Assembly: GCF_019393635.1 (NCBI RefSeq)
Contig: NC_057861.1
Span: 309,477,468 to 309,541,467 of the forward strand
Origin: Dromiciops gliroides
Lineage: Eukaryota; Chordata; Mammalia; Microbiotheria; Microbiotheriidae
Length of the DNA stretch: 64,000 bases
Reading direction: 5' to 3'
Under the pieces are notes generated by a model. It saw only the letters and a list, made by a program, of their open reading frames with translations, did not search any database and was not told the DNA's origin. This document shows, one piece after another, positions 46,396-59,545 of the stretch (the stretch's first letter is position 1; every line of letters begins with the position of its first letter). Made by a program: the position numbers and the translations under genes.

Positions 46396-46654
46396 GGATC
46401 TATGAGCTCCAAAACAACGATACTTGGGATTTTTTTCAGAGATTCTATTAATGATCTTAATTTTCTAAACATCCTGAAACAAAGGTAATATTTAAAGGGA
46501 ATTAATGTACAAACCTACATGGCTTAATAAGACCAGTTTCATTAAAGATATGATGGAAAAAGATAGCTAAAGAACAGTTCATCTAAAAAAAATCAGTGGG
46601 TATTGTTTGACCACAAGTGTCAAATAAGTCAGCAGTGTGTTATAGAAGTCAAAA

Positions 46655-47020
46655 AGAGTGTCTGTCCAGAGAAGAGCAAACAAGATGGTGAACGGCCTTG
46701 AGATGTTGCATATGAGGATCAATGGAATGAACTATGGGTTTTTAGCTTAGAGGAAAAAAGACATTGGGGTACCAGGTTCAGAATAGCTATCTTTCATCAA
46801 GTAAAGGGAGAGCTGTGATGAGGAAGCTTTTTCTGTTTGGTCCCAGAGGCACAGAATTAGGAACACTGGGTCACAGTTGCAGAGGGGAAGATTTAGAGCT
46901 TGATGCAATAATGCAAAAGTTCCTGAAAATCAGAGATATAATAAAGTGAGATCTGTAGCCTGAGGAGGTTCTGGGTTTCCACATTTTCAGAGGTCTTTAA
47001 GGAAAGGGTGTATAAGCAAA
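46655..47020 (+). mobile_element. CR1/L3 3' fragment
   Basis: AGAAGAGCAAACAAGATGGTGA, cut here to its first 20: AGAAGAGCAAACAAGATGGT, followed by GTCCCAGAGGCACAG and GTTCTGGGTTTCC blocks in CR1/L3 order. Confidence 0.5.
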
Positions 47021-47089
47021 AAACTTCCCTTCATCTTAAATTGTTTCCTCTCTTACTCCTTCCCTCACCCATAAATGCGCCACTTCCAT

Positions 47090-49870
47090 ATTCAAAAATT
47101 CTGGAATCCCTTATCCAATCATAATCTATTGGCTTTTCACTTATTCCTCTGCCCTCCCTTACATAACCCTGCTCTGTCTACAGTATGACCTCCAGTGCTT
47201 TTATCCCTTAATTCTCTCCCAAGCCATCTTCCCCACACTAGCCACTCTCTCCTCTTCCTATTTTGACCCTTTTGTGAACCAATTCAACTCTACACTGTCC
47301 TCTTGTAAATCCTTAGCCCTCTTACTCACTGAGTATGCCCAGCCAAGCTTCAGCCTTAGATCACTCCCACCATTCTCCACATTTGCCCCTACACATGTGC
47401 TGTTGAATGAAGGTGAAGAAAATCACTCAATCTTCTGACTGGGTCCACTACCAATTGGTGTTCAAAACCTCAACCAGGCCCTCACTGCTATTAGGCAATC
47501 CTCCTATACCTCCCTTATCATCACACTATCCCACTCTCCACAGTGGTTCTTCAAGACCTTTTAATCCCTTCTCAAATCTCCCATGGCTACCCCTTCCTCT
47601 GTTCTCAAAGCTGAAAATATTGCCTCATATTTTACAGAAAAAACTGAGATCATTTCCCCTAAACTTCCTCTTCTCCCTTCCTTTTCATCTCCTGTCACTG
47701 ATACCTTCTACCACTAATTCCTTCATCTCTGTCTCACATGATTAAGTGGCCTTACTCTTTTCCAAGGAGTACTTATTTATCTTAGATTTTATTATAAAAA
47801 GTAAAATTAATATTAAAAATGTCTCCATTAAGTTAACACATCTGGGCTGTGTGGTGTTTTGCCCAGGTTTTTTTCCCTACTTTATAAATATAGAGAAGCA
47901 ATGGAGCTCTGTTTTCAGGTAAAATCATTGATCTGCCCTTTCTCTCTGGCCTCCACCAATCCCAGCTGCCCTGGGCACTTGACTTCAGAGTACCCCTTCC
48001 ACCCCACCCCCACCCCCTGTTCTGCTCACCCCAAGTGATCCCATTCCATCCTATTTCCCCTAACAGATTGCCCCCCTCTGTCATCCCACCCTTTGGCTTA
48101 TTTTCAATCTCTCCCTATCTACTGGCCCATTCCCTCTACCTACAGCCATGCCCATGTCTCTCACATCCAGAAAACACCCTCACTTGATCCCTCCATCCCT
48201 GCTATCATCCTATATCTTTTCTGCTATTTATAGCTAAATGCCTCTAAAAGGTTGTCTATGGTAGGTGTCTCGACTTTTTCTCCTCTCAATCTCTCTTTAA
48301 CCCCTTACAATCTAGCTTCTGAGATTATCATTCCATTGAATCAGCTCCCTCCAAAATTACTAATGATCTCTTTGTTGTCAAAGTAGCCTCTCCTCAATCC
48401 TCTCTCCTTGACCTCTCTTCAGCCTTTGAAATTGCTGATCGGGCAGCTAGGTGGCGCAGTGGATAGAGCACTGGCCCTGGATTCAGGAGAACTTGAGTTC
48501 AAATTTGGCCTCAGACACTTAACACTTACTAGCTGTGTGACCCTGGGCAAGTCACTTAACCCCAATAGCCTCACACTAAAAGAAAAAGAAATTGCTGATC
48601 ACTCTCTTCCCCTTGATACTCTCTTCTCTTTAGGTCTTCAGGACACCTCTCTCTCCTGGTTCTCCTCCTACCTTATCTGACCACTCCTTCCTTGTCTTCT
48701 TTGCTGGATCATCTTCCAGATTACACCCTCTACCCATAAATGTCAGGGTTCTGTCCTATCCTGTTCTCTTCTCCCTCTATATTATTTCATTTGGTGATCT
48801 CTATGCTGATGATTCTCAAATTTTATCCTGCCCCAATCTCTCTGCTGACCTTCAATCTCACATCTCCAACTGCTTTTCAGACATCATGAGTTGGATGTCT
48901 GTAGACATCTTAAACTCAATATATCCAAAAACAAACTCCTTTTTTTCTCTTAATCCCTCCCCTTCCCCTTTCCCTTACTTCCTATTACTATAGAGGGCAA
49001 TACCATCGTCCTAGGAGCTCAGGTTCACAACCTGGAAGTCATTTTTGGATTCCTCACCATCTCTCACTGGCCCCCCCCTTCCCCCACCCCGCCCTGCCCC
49101 ATATCCAATCTGTTGACAAGGCCTATCAATTTCACCTTTCCAACAACTCTCCATTATTCCCTCCTCTCCTCTGACACTAACACCACCTCATCCCTGGATT
49201 ATTGCGATAGCCTGCTGGTGGCTCTCCCTGCTTCAAGCCTCTTTCCATTCCTGTCCATCCTCCAGCCACTAATGTGATTTTCCTAAAGCACAGGTCTGGC
49301 CATGTCACTGCTCTTTCCCTGTTACTACCCCCCCACCCCACCCCAAATAAATTTCAGTGGCTCCCTGTTGCCCTCTAGGAACAAATAAAAATGCTCTGTT
49401 TGGCATTCAAAGTCCTTCATAACCTAGTCCCCTCCTACCTTTCTAGCCTTCTTACACCTTACTCTCTAACAGAGGCTCTCTGATGCAGTGACACTGGCAG
49501 CCTGGACGGTTCATGAATAAGGCACTCCTTTTCTTGGCTCTGAGCATTTTCTATGGCTGTCCCTCAGGCCTGGAATCCTCTCCCTCTTAAACACCATCTA
49601 TTGATTTCTATGGTTTCCTTTAAGTCCCAACTGAAATGTCATCTTTTTTACAAGAAGCCTTCCTCTCCTAACTCCTTTAATTCTAGTGCCTTCCTTCTTT
49701 TAATTATCTTCTATTAATCCTGTATATAGCTTGCCTTGTATATGTTTGTTTGCATGTTGTCTCTATTAGATTGTAAGATCCTTGAAGGTAGGGGCTGTCT
49801 TTTGCCTTTTTGTATCCCTAGTGTATAGCACAGTGCCTGGCACATAGTAAGTGCTTAATAAATGTTTAGT
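47090..49870 (+). mobile_element. Long L2 LINE copy (about 2.8 kb)
   Basis: A DLSSAFEIADHSLPLD and LSWFSSYL protein block (48405-48680, split by a SINE) corresponds to the L2 reverse transcriptase DLSAAFDTVDHSLLL / LSWFSSYLSDR. The copy ends in AGCACAGTGCCTGGCACATA and a GTGCTTAATAAATG tail at 49865. Decayed by stops. The open stretch at 47407-47745 belongs to it. Confidence 0.75.
48441..48587 (+). mobile_element. WSINE1-like CORE-SINE inside L2
   Basis: Sense copy; GAAATTGCTGATC on both sides, splitting the L2 polymerase frame. Confidence 0.88.
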
Positions 49871-49924
49871 GGTCAAAATTCCATAATTATGTTTAGGAAA
49901 TTTTCCTTGAGCCTATATCCTCTT

Positions 49925-50110
49925 CTTTTTAAGTTACAGTAATAGCTACATTTGCAAAGCACCTTATATGCTATATTTCATCTTCACAATAACCCAATGA
50001 AGTGGGTGCCATTATTATACTGAGAGAGGTTAAGTGATGGACCCAGGGCCATACAGCAAATAAGTATCTGAAGGAGAATTTGAACTGTGGGCTTCTGCTT
50101 CTAATACTAG
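49925..50110 (-). mobile_element. MIR-like CORE-SINE
   Basis: GCAAAGCACCTTATATGC, GAGAGAGGTTAAGTGATGG, TTTGAACTGTGGGC. Confidence 0.5.
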
Positions 50111-50369
50111 GACTTGCTAATAAGTTCCCTTCCCTTTAAGGAACTTATTCTATTGTGGGTGTTTAGGAAGTTTTGGGCAGAAATAAGTAAATACACAGAC
50201 TTGGAATCTTTAATTAGTTCAGGATTCAGCAGTAGGCCTACTTAGTTCCATTTACATACAATTTCTGTATATAGCAAATAGTTTTATAGTACTTCAGAAT
50301 TTCTTTTCTCTGGCAATGGAAATCAACTTCAGAGTCTATTTCAAACAAATCAACACTTAGAAATGTTAC

Positions 50370-50580
50370 CTGGGGTGGAGCCAAGATAGAGGAGTGAAGT
50401 TAGATTTTTTTTCCCAAGGTTTTCCAAACATCCCTCTAAACAACTTTTAAAAAGTATATCTAACCAAATTCTCAATGGGAAAACCACCAAAAAGTCACAG
50501 TGAGTCATTTTTCCAGCCCCAGTCAGGAAACACTACCAGTGTTTGGACCAGAGCATCTCAATCTATTCTAGCAGCAAATT
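50370..50580 (+). mobile_element. L1 5' leader fragment
   Basis: GGAGCCAAGATAGAGGAG, CCTCTAAACAACTTTTAAAA and TTTTTCCAGCCC blocks parallel 40835-40985. Confidence 0.5.
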
Positions 50581-51455
50581 GATTTCTAAAATATTTTTGC
50601 TTTAATAATAAAGATCCAAGCCAAAGAATTGGTGTCTCAGTTTTGAAAGATTTGGTTAATGCAACTAGATGTGTTTTTGCTTCTTCTATTGCAACCACAC
50701 CAATATTAATAATTATTTTTTCAATTACAAGCCATATTTAATGTATTCTTGTCACTTCAGAAAGTAATAATTTTGTTAATTCTATGGGTAGTTTTGTTTT
50801 AAGTAAGTTTTTAAAGTAAGTTTTAAGTAAGTTAGGCTCCTTATCAAAATTTTCAAGAATTCATTGTAAAACTTTTGTGCATTTTATTACCTGATTCATT
50901 TTTCACTCAGTTCAGTTTTGTGAGTAGATAAGGTTTTTTGTAAAGGGGAGATAAGTGTCCTATAGTGAAGCAGGTGAATGTCTTATGAAGGGAAATAAGT
51001 TCAGCTGCCCCGTGATGTTACCTTCCTTTCTGAAATTCTTTTCATCAAGGACTTTTTCCTATTACATCTGCAAAACTGGTTTTCCCAAAGAATAAATCTA
51101 TGTCTCTACCCTATGTAAACTCCAGAGCTCTCTATTGTTGCCAGGATATAGTATAAAGTCCACTTGTCATTTAAAGTCAAGCACAACCTGACCCTAACTT
51201 ACCTTTCTAGGTTTATTATATGTTATATGACATTCTATCTGCAATTGTACTTAAAGTCTTCCATGCCTGGAATGCACTCCTTCATAGTGGTCTTTTAGAA
51301 ACACCTATTTCCTTAAAAAGTCAGCTTGATGTAATGGAAAAGAGCATTTGCTCTGGAGGCAAGAGGACCTGGTTTCAAATCTTGCCATAAATACTTACTG
51401 AGTGTATACTTACTTTAAGCAAAGCACAAACTTCTTTTTATTTATTTATTTTTGG

Positions 51456-51592
51456 GGAGGGGCAATCAGCATTAAGTGACTTGCCCAGGGTCACACAGCT
51501 AATAAGTGTCAAGTGTTTGAGGTTGAATTTGAACTCAGGTCCTCCTGAATCCAAGGCCAGTGCTTTATCCACTGTGCCACCTAGCTGCCCCT
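51456..51592 (-). mobile_element. WSINE1-like CORE-SINE
   Basis: Antisense copy ending GTGCCACCTAGCTGCCCC. Confidence 0.85.
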
Positions 51593-51699
51593 GGGGGGTG
51601 TTATAAAGAATGAGGTGATATACTAACAAAAGTTGTACTATGGAGTCTTAAGTCAGGCTTCTTTTTAATGAGTGATCATTATAGCCGGAAACAGGAAAA

Positions 51700-52080
51700 A
51701 TGGAAGGTTGTGATCCATATATCTTTAAAACAACAACAAATTAAAGCAGAGAAAGGAAGGAGACATAAAGGATGTTACAAAGTTTGGAGCAATTTTAAGC
51801 CAACAACAAAAAAATTAAAACTGTACTAAGACTTTGGAGATGTCTTGTATTTTACAACTTTGGCTAGGGGAAGAATTCTTCCCTAAATACAGAGATGATA
51901 AAAAAGATAATGTAGACAATTTTGATTAAATAAAATTAAAAAGCTTATGGAGAAGCAAAAAAAAAATGCAGTGAGAACTAAGGAAACAACTGGGGGGAAG
52001 TTCAAAGCAAATGCACCTAATAAATGTAAAATATCAAAGATATGTAAGGAATTAGTCAAATGTCTTCAAGTCAATTCATT
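51700..52080 (+). mobile_element. L1 ORF2 3' fragment
   Basis: GACAATTTTGATTAAATAAA then TTAAAAAGCTTATGGAG parallels the L1 ORF2 block DNFD-IKLKSL; stops throughout. Confidence 0.45.
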
Positions 52081-52564
52081 TTATAGATATTAGGTTCTTA
52101 GTATTTTACTTTACCTGATTATTCAGGATTTTGCCCTGATGTCCCCAAAATCCATATCCCCTATTTTTCAATCATTTTGATACTATTTTATTTCGAATAG
52201 CTTTTAACTTAAATCTTAAGAGTTTAGTCAAACAAGCCATCAAGTCATTTCATTTATATAAGTAGAAACCATTTACTGACATTACAATCTTACAAAAAGA
52301 TAATTCTGTGAGACTAATCCCACAAGGAATATTTATTACAAATATAATAACCACTTACAAAAACAATCAAATAAGCATACAAAACAATAAACTTTTAGCA
52401 CTTAAGGTAGAACCAAATAAATTTCATCAATCAAAAATCATTTACTAAGTATCTAGTATGTATGTGCTAGTTTGAAGATACAAATACAGTGAACTAATTA
52501 ATACACTTTCAAAGCACATCTAACAAAAAGGAAACAAAATGTTTTCTTCAGTGTCCCTTCAAAC

Positions 52565-52790
52565 ACAGCCAGTGGTACAGTGGTCCTGCAGTCATGAAGA
52601 CCTGAGTTCAAAATCAGAACTATCTACTTAAGATCTATGAGCCTGGAGAAGTCATTTAACTTGTTTACCTCAGTTTCCTCAATTGTAAAATGGGGCTAAG
52701 AGCACCATGGTTGTTGTGAGAATCAAATGAGAATGCTCGTTAAAAGCACTTAGCACTTTCTAGGCACTATAAAAATTCTTATTCCCTTTC
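52565..52790 (+). mobile_element. MIR fragment
   Basis: GTGGTCCTGCAGTCATGAAG, CTCAGTTTCCTCAATTGTAA, GCACTTAGCACTTTCTAGGC. Confidence 0.5.
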
Positions 52791-52819
52791 TCCTTTCCCT
52801 TCCAGGTAGCTTAATTTTT

Positions 52820-53380
52820 GTTATCTCTAGATTTATTTATTTTTTTAAATAATTGTAGTCAATGTATATACAGTTCTGGTTTTGCTATTCTCATTGCATC
52901 ACTTTGTATAGATATTTCTATATTTCCTGGTATGCTTCACATTGTATCATTTTGTGTAGACATTTTTGTATTTCCTGGTATGCTTCATATTTATGGTTTT
53001 TATAATACCATAATAAACCATTATATTAATGTCACAATTTATTCGGCCATCTCTACTTGTTGGGGTTTTTTACTAAATTTTTGTGACTATAGAACTGTGA
53101 ATATTTTATACAAATGAGTCCTTTTTTATGATGCTTTTGGAATAAAGCTGGAATAGTTGGGTCCAAATGTGTTATTAGTTTTAGGACTTAATGAATTTTG
53201 TTTTCCAAAGTGTATTTTTGTGCCAGGCTAGTCATCAATGTATTAGCATGTCTACTTCCCCACAATCCTACCAACACTAGACTTGATCATTTTTTTGGCT
53301 ATTTTTCCCCATTCAAATGAATGGATATTTGTATATTAAGCTTTTCTTTATTTCAATTTCTCTATTAAAGATTTGCATAG
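52820..53380 (-). mobile_element. L1 LINE 3' fragment
   Basis: TATTCGGCCATCTCTAC, GGAATAAAGCTGGAATAGTT and AATGAATGGATATTTGT blocks are antisense L1 tail. Confidence 0.45.
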
Positions 53381-53527
53381 GGGGCAGCTAGGTGGCGCAG
53401 TGGATAGAGCACTGGCCCTGGATTCAGGAGGACCCAAGTTTAAATCCAGCCTCAGACACTTGAAACTTACTAGCTGTGTGACCCTGGGCAAGTCACTTAG
53501 CCCTCATTGCCCCACAAAAAAAAGAAA
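53380..53527 (+). mobile_element. WSINE1-like CORE-SINE
   Basis: Sense copy between two L1 fragments. Confidence 0.85.
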
Positions 53528-53529
53528 AA

Positions 53530-54110
53530 ACAAAATCCATTACAAATATGTAGTCATATAAAACAAATTCATGCATTAACCATGTTAAAAAAAGGAGAAA
53601 GAGAGAGAAAGAAAAGAATATATGCTTCAATCTCCATTCTGGATCCACCATTTCTCTATCTGGAGATGGACAGTATGTTTCATCTGGAGTTCTTTGGAAT
53701 TGTGGTGGGTCATTGTGTTGATCAGAGTTACTAAGTCCTTCACAGTCGATTGATCTTTACAATATTGCTGTTGTCATATCTATTGTTCTCCTGGTTCCAC
53801 TTTACTGTCTTTTGCATTAGCAAGTCTTCCCAGGTTTTCTGAAACCATGACCATTATTTCTTACAGTACAACTGTATTCCATCATATTTATAAGTCATAA
53901 CTTGTTTAGCCACTCTCCAACTGATGGGCTTCCTTTTAGTTTACAATCCTTTGTGCACCACAAAAATATTGTTTGTACACATGGGTACTTTTCCTCTTTC
54001 TCAGATCTCTTCGGGGCATAAGCCCAGTAGTAGAAAGAGCTTCTTGGGTATACTTCCAAATTGCTTTCCAGAATGGTTGAACTAATTCACACCTTCACCA
54101 ACAGTGTTTT
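53530..54110 (-). mobile_element. L1 LINE 3' fragment
   Basis: GCCACTCTCCAACTGATGGG, GGGGCATAAGCCCAGTAGTA, CTTCCAAATTGCTTTCCAGA are antisense L1 tail. Confidence 0.6.
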
Positions 54111-54114
54111 CCTA

Positions 54115-54880
54115 TAACCCCTCCAGCACCTTGTCCTTAGAACTCACTGCCTTTCCCCCAAAACTTTCCACTCTTCCCAACTTCCCTATAACCGTCACCA
54201 TTTCCCTAGCCATCTAATTTTGCAACCTCAGTGTCACACTCACCCCACATACCTTGGCATTTCAACCTTTACAATATCTCTTATACACGTCCCCTTCTCT
54301 CCACTCACATACCCACTGTGATGATGCAGGCTCTCAGCACATCACAGCTGGACTATTGCAGCAGCCCAATGGATGGTGTCTCCACATACTCTAATACAAT
54401 AACACTGGCCTTTTAGCTATTACTCATACATGCCATCTCTACACTATATATCTTTTGACCTGCTATGTCTGAAATGCTCCCACTCCTCTCCTTATCCTCT
54501 TGGCTTCCTTACAGGTTCAGCTTAAATCCTGCCTTATGCAAGAGGCCCTTTCTGGTGTCATCCCCAAGTCCCTTCCACCCCAGCCCCCATCCAGCCGCCC
54601 CCACCTCCCCCATAAGTGCCTTGCCTTAGAGTTCACCTCCCATCTATACTGGATATATCTTGTACGTTCATAGTTGTTTACATTTTTGTCTCACCAAAAT
54701 GCTAGTTTCTTGAGGGCAGGTGTTATGCAACATGTTCCAAGTTTTAGTGCAGTTGTCAGCTAATAAAACTAAAAGCTGCACTAAGACTTTTGGGACACCC
54801 TGTATTTTTCTTTATTTCTAGAGAATAGTGCATTGTTTGGCATATAGCAGGTGCTTAAATCCTTCCTGACTGAATAACCT
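54115..54880 (+). mobile_element. L2 LINE fragment
   Basis: Contains CAGCTGGACTATTGCAGCAG, TGGAATGCTC-like and TTGAGGGCAGG blocks, ending with CATATAGCAGGTGCTTAAAT. Confidence 0.5.
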
Positions 54881-54949
54881 TTACAGATTATATTCCGCTA
54901 ACTTCTTCCAGAGATAATGATTTCATTGACTAATAAGTGAGTCTGCCCA

Positions 54950-55160
54950 TAATGATCATCAGATCACACTTAAATGGTGCTTTAAGATTTGTAAAACACT
55001 TTACATAGATTATTTCACTTGAACTTACAATAAACCAGGTGAGAGAGGTGTTATTATTATCCCCATTTTGTGGATGAAGAAAGTGAGTCTGAGAGAAATT
55101 GATTACCCCAGGATGACTCAGCTAATAAAGTTTTGAGGTAGGATTTAAATTTGGGCCCAT
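54950..55160 (-). mobile_element. MIR-like CORE-SINE
   Basis: TGTAAAACACTTTACATAGA, CCCCATTTTGTGGATGAAGA, ACTCAGCTAATAAAG. Confidence 0.55.
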
Positions 55161-56107
55161 TTTATTCTATGCTAACTAGGAAGTGAAATTGCTTTATTTT
55201 TAGTACTTGATTAAAATGTACCTTATAATATTTGACCTTTAGGTTTTTTTCACATTTCATTTCTAAGAGACACTAATTCTAACTTAAAATACCTGACCTT
55301 GACCACTGACTTAGAGACAACTGTTGCTTTTTATTCATTGCTTTTTTTGTTAGACTTCCTATTATAGTCTCAGAAGTTTCAAATTTAAATAGAAATGAGG
55401 CCATTAAAGGATACATAAGGATTCCTGCAGTTTGCCTTTCAATTTACTCTTAAAATGTAATACTACCTATGTGTTATTGTATTTTCATTTATTTTGTTAA
55501 ATATTTCCCAATTCCATTTAGATCTGGGTTCAGGCTGTACTCAGGAATATTGTGGGCTGCCTATTTGACACCTCTGATCTAAACAAACTTATTAGTTGAG
55601 TGAAGGCAGTAGGATAAAAAATATTATGGGTCTAGCACCCCAGAAGTTCTCTGGTATGGGCCTGGGGACCCCAGAATATCTCTGGGGTAAATCAAAGAAC
55701 TTTTTCCTTGAGAAACTAAACCAAAGGGCAGACACACCTAACCAGTCTCCCCCACCCCTAGAGAGATAAGATTGGGTGTGGCTGCTGCTTTTGTGGCCTG
55801 AGGAGCAGAGAGATGGCTTGAGAGATCCAGAGCTGCCCCTCACCTAACTTCCCCCAGCCACCACCAGTGGGGGATGGTCCTTCCCCAATAGGGGAACATT
55901 CCACAGTCAGACTATCACCTCATTGGACCACCATCTGACTTCTATAAAAGTATCTGCCTGTCTCCTGATTGAGGAGAAAGGTATCTCAGAGCCATGTCTC
56001 TGTGTTATGCCTTCTCCCCATGAGAAGTCCAAGGATTTCTCTCTTGGTTTCCTTTCCCTAGCCCCTAAATACACTATTTTATTCTAATTGGATTTGTGTA
56101 CAACAGG

Positions 56108-56911
56108 GTGTGATAAAATAATGTGATTTGGCAGACACCCAGGGGTCCTGCCTGAGGATTGATTTAGTATTGTTTGAATTGGGTGAGGCTGAGAAACTAA
56201 GTACCTACTTAAGGGTGATTAGATGGAACCACACCTGGCTGGCCCTGAGTGATGTGCTGTTTTCAGAGGTGGTGTACTACTGACATCAGCAAGAGACCAT
56301 TTTCAACCAATTAGCTTGAAGGACCTCCCCTTTCGGGGAAGGAGAGAGGAACTAGGAAGCAGAAGTTAGGTCACTGCCTCTTCCTCTTTTGGTGGAGGAA
56401 TAGGTGTGTGGCAGCAGATGGGAGAACAGGAAGGCCCTTCTTGCTCATTCAGACATCGGCTTGGTGGTGAGAGATTTCACATGGGCTTCTAGGAAAAGGA
56501 AGGTTTCTTTCTCTCTGGCTATACCAAATAGATCCAAGCTAGGATTTCCGTGCTATAAGGAATCTGTTCTCTCTCCTCTCTCTCTCTTTCTCTCTCTTCA
56601 CTAACTTATAATATATATTTTAATAAATCCTTAAAAGCCTAAACTCTTGCTGAATTTATCAGTGATTTTAGTCAGCTTTTCCCCCAAAATTGGGTGGGGG
56701 GGGCAGATTAGAACCCACAATTTAGATTTATTTATTTATTTTTTTTGCGGGGCAATGGGGTTTAAGTGACTTGCCCAGGGTCACACAGCTAGTAAGTGTT
56801 AAGTGTCTGAGGCTGGATTTGAACTCAGGTACTCCTGAATCCAGGGCCAGCGCTTTTAACCACTGCGCCATGTAGCTGTCCCCCACAATTTAGATTTTAA
56901 ACAACACAAAG
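56108..56911 (+). mobile_element. LTR, family A, nested inside family B LTR
   Basis: TGTGATAAAATAATG to AAACAACACA; shares AATCCTTAAAAGCCTAAACT with 4930-4960. It contains a minus-strand SINE at 56746-56884. Confidence 0.6.
56746..56884 (-). mobile_element. WSINE1-like CORE-SINE inside a family A LTR
   Basis: Antisense copy; CACAATTTAGATTT on both sides. Confidence 0.87.
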
Positions 56912-57127
56912 GTATATCCTTTAAAGAGGAATTCCTAAGGATCCCTAACCCAAACCCCCACTTATTTCCCCATAATATAATTGGTGCTCATAGGTACAGA
57001 AGCAGGTGGGGAAAAAGGGGTGAAGGGAGAAACAGGCAGGGAAGGAGGCTGAGGAGCAGGAGAAATCATTGAATTCCTGTGAGGAAGGAGGCCTTTTAGG
57101 GTTATCCATAGCCATGCCCAACTGAAT

Positions 57128-57696
57128 CTAAGGAGGTTATGGGGAAAATGGGGTGGGGGGTTGGGATAGGGGTTGGGGTCCTTAGGAATTCATCTTTAAA
57201 AGAATTACACCCTCTTGCACACAAATCCAGTAGAATAAGATAATAGTTTATTTAGGGGCTAGGGAAGGGAAACTGAGAGAGAAATCCTTGGACTTCTTCT
57301 CATGGGGAGAAGTCATGGCACAGAAGCATGGATCCTCAAGCAGGAAACAGGCAGATACTTTTAAAGAGGACTGATGGGGGTGATCATCTGACTGTGGAAA
57401 GTTCCCTTATTGAAGGAGGACCATCTCCCACTGGTGGTGGCTGGGGGAGTTGGGCTAGGGGTGGCTGCAGATCTCTCAAGCCATCTCTCTGCTCCTCAGA
57501 CCACAAAGGCAGCAGCCACACCTAAAATCTTATCTCCCCAGGGGTGGGGGAGACTGGAATGAAGGGTGATGGCTAGCTCAGTCCTGATCTGGTGCCACTT
57601 ATCTCTTTAGGTGTATCTGTCCTTCGATTTAGTTTCTCAAGGAAAAGGTTCCTTGATCTCCCCAGACAACTTCTGGGATGGCCTGAGCCCATAACA
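57128..57696 (-). mobile_element. LTR, family B, inverted copy
   Basis: The minus strand reads TGTTATGGGCTCAGG to CCCATTTTCCCC and has TTTAAAAGTATCTGCC (TATA-like) and CTAAATAAACTATT (poly(A)). It is the inverted partner of 55619-56978 across about 150 bases. Confidence 0.65.
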
Positions 57697-59336
57697 CTTT
57701 CCTTTTGACTTCTGGCTTAAAGCCATAAAGGCCAGTGAAGGATATTTTGACTCGCTAGGGCTAATTTGGGGGGCTAAACTGTGGTTTACTAATCTGGGGA
57801 CTTTTGACTGTTTGGCTATCTGACTGTGTTTAATTTAATATGGGCCATTTATAAAGTTCCACGACACTGCTCCACTCCCAAATTGATAAGCAAAATATTA
57901 AGAAGGCTCTTATCTAAATAATCAAAGCAGAGTTTATTTATGAGATACTATTTAAAATTAAGAATACAGGGAAATAAAATGTACAACCTTACTGCTTTCC
58001 TGCAGTCTCTTTCCACTGCATCTCTTTCCCACCTGCTGCCCTTTGAACTTTTTTTTAATACAATAAGGGCCTTAGCCACAAGAGGACTTAGGGCACTCAA
58101 GTCCTTTATTCTAACTCCGAGCCCCTTTCACTTTGTAAATCCCCCTGCTTCTAACTTTCCTCTCCTTACTGCCACCACTGAACCCCTGTGTTTCTCTCTC
58201 ACCGACTTTCTGTCTGTCTGCTCCGTCAGTCTGCCCTCTGCCGCCTTTGCCGCCCCTCTAATCTTGTCTGCCCGCCTTTCCTCCTTGCTCCTAGTCTTGC
58301 ATTATTGTTTGTCTCGGTCCCCCCCCTTGTCTGAACTTCTTCTCAGCCTCTCTCATCCGTCCTTGTCAAACCATACCCCTTGCTGTCTAACTCCCAGGTC
58401 TATATATACCTTTCTTATCTCCACTCAAATCTCGGGGCTTTTTGTGCCCCCACAAACCAAGCTAATCCGCCAGCCAGGGCTGTGGCTGGTGGGGGGCGGG
58501 GGGGGGGTGTTGTGCTCAAGCCTCATGCGCCCCAGCACAGGCCACGCCAGAGCCCAGCATCTCTCAGATACCTCAGCTCAGGGTGGAGGGAGCTGGGGGC
58601 TTTTTCCCCCCAGCTGTCTGACCTGGCGTCTTGTACAGCCCACGGGGCTTTTTGACTCAGCTGAAGCTGAGGAGGAGGGGCACCAGCCCCTCCCACACAG
58701 AAGAGACCCTGAGGGTCTAAGGCTTTCTAATCTCAGCCTAAAGGTAGGGTCCCCAAATCAAAATAAATTTCCACACCAGTATGTATGGAATCTCTGTCCA
58801 TTTCCCTTCAGGCCTGCAAAACTTGTCCAATTGCAAAATGGTATTACAGTTAAGAGATTCCAACTGATATTTTGGCCAAGCAGTATTACAATAATAGATC
58901 ATGCATTTCTTTTTCAAATTTATAAATCCTAATTTAGTCTAATCTCTTAGGATGCATCCCAGCGGTGAACCTTTCCAAACACTTCCTTTCTGCCCCATGA
59001 CTATACCCAGATATCGTCCTGTCTGAGAAGAATGGTCTGAACATGGTTCAGACATTAGGTTGAGCCCTCTCAAGGGAGGGAGATGCTGGCTGCGCATCTC
59101 ATGGAAGAGCCAAGTGCTGGCAAGGGATAGACACACAAACAAAAGTTCTTACCCAGAAACATGGAGTCCTAGGGTCTGAGCATAGATTAGACGTCCCGCT
59201 GAGTTTTTGTCGAGGGAGGGAGACCCAGGCTGCCCATCACAGTTGTGTGCAAAAGCTGACCATCTCTACCTCTCCATGACTCAAACAAGAGGTCGAGTCA
59301 GGTGGGAGAGAACTTCTGTGGCACTAGGCCCATAAC
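57697..59336 (-). mobile_element. Family C LTR-type element (long LTR or LTR plus leader)
   Basis: The minus strand starts TGTTATGGGCCTAG at 59336, has GGTATATATAGACC near 58400 and CATAAATAAACTC near 57945, and shares the R-U5 block with 24800-25472. The 330-codon plus-strand open stretch over it is antisense to the element. Boundaries uncertain; broken fossil. Confidence 0.45.
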
Positions 59337-59545
59337 AAAAAACATATTGAAATTGATGCTTATGGTTACATTAGACAACAGAAAACTTCAATCAAGACAG
59401 AACACTTGACAGCATTTTGGGATTTAAATGCAGGTATACACAAAATTTATATATTAAAAAATTAAAGAAAATTTTCAATTCCTTTTTATAATAAAGTTTA
59501 AGTGCACAAATACATCCCAAATCCAACATAAAATAGCTTTGCTTT

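Larger units (their letters stand above)
55619..56978 (+). mobile_element. LTR, family B, interrupted by a family A LTR
   Basis: TATTATGGGTCTAG start, CTATAAAAGTATCTG (TATA), then TTTGTGTACAACAGGG at 56107. The family B sequence resumes at about 56912 (AGAGGAATTCCTAAGG) and ends CCCCATAATATAA, followed by a primer-site-like TTGGTGCTCATAGG. Broken fossil. Confidence 0.6.

Noticed and set aside
47407-47745. 112-codon frame
   Set aside because: Lies in the L2 LINE body and ends at random; not a host gene.
57940-58932. 330-codon open frame on the plus strand
   Set aside because: It runs antisense to a family C LTR-type element, has Leu/Ser/Pro-rich low-complexity content, and no domain or splice context.
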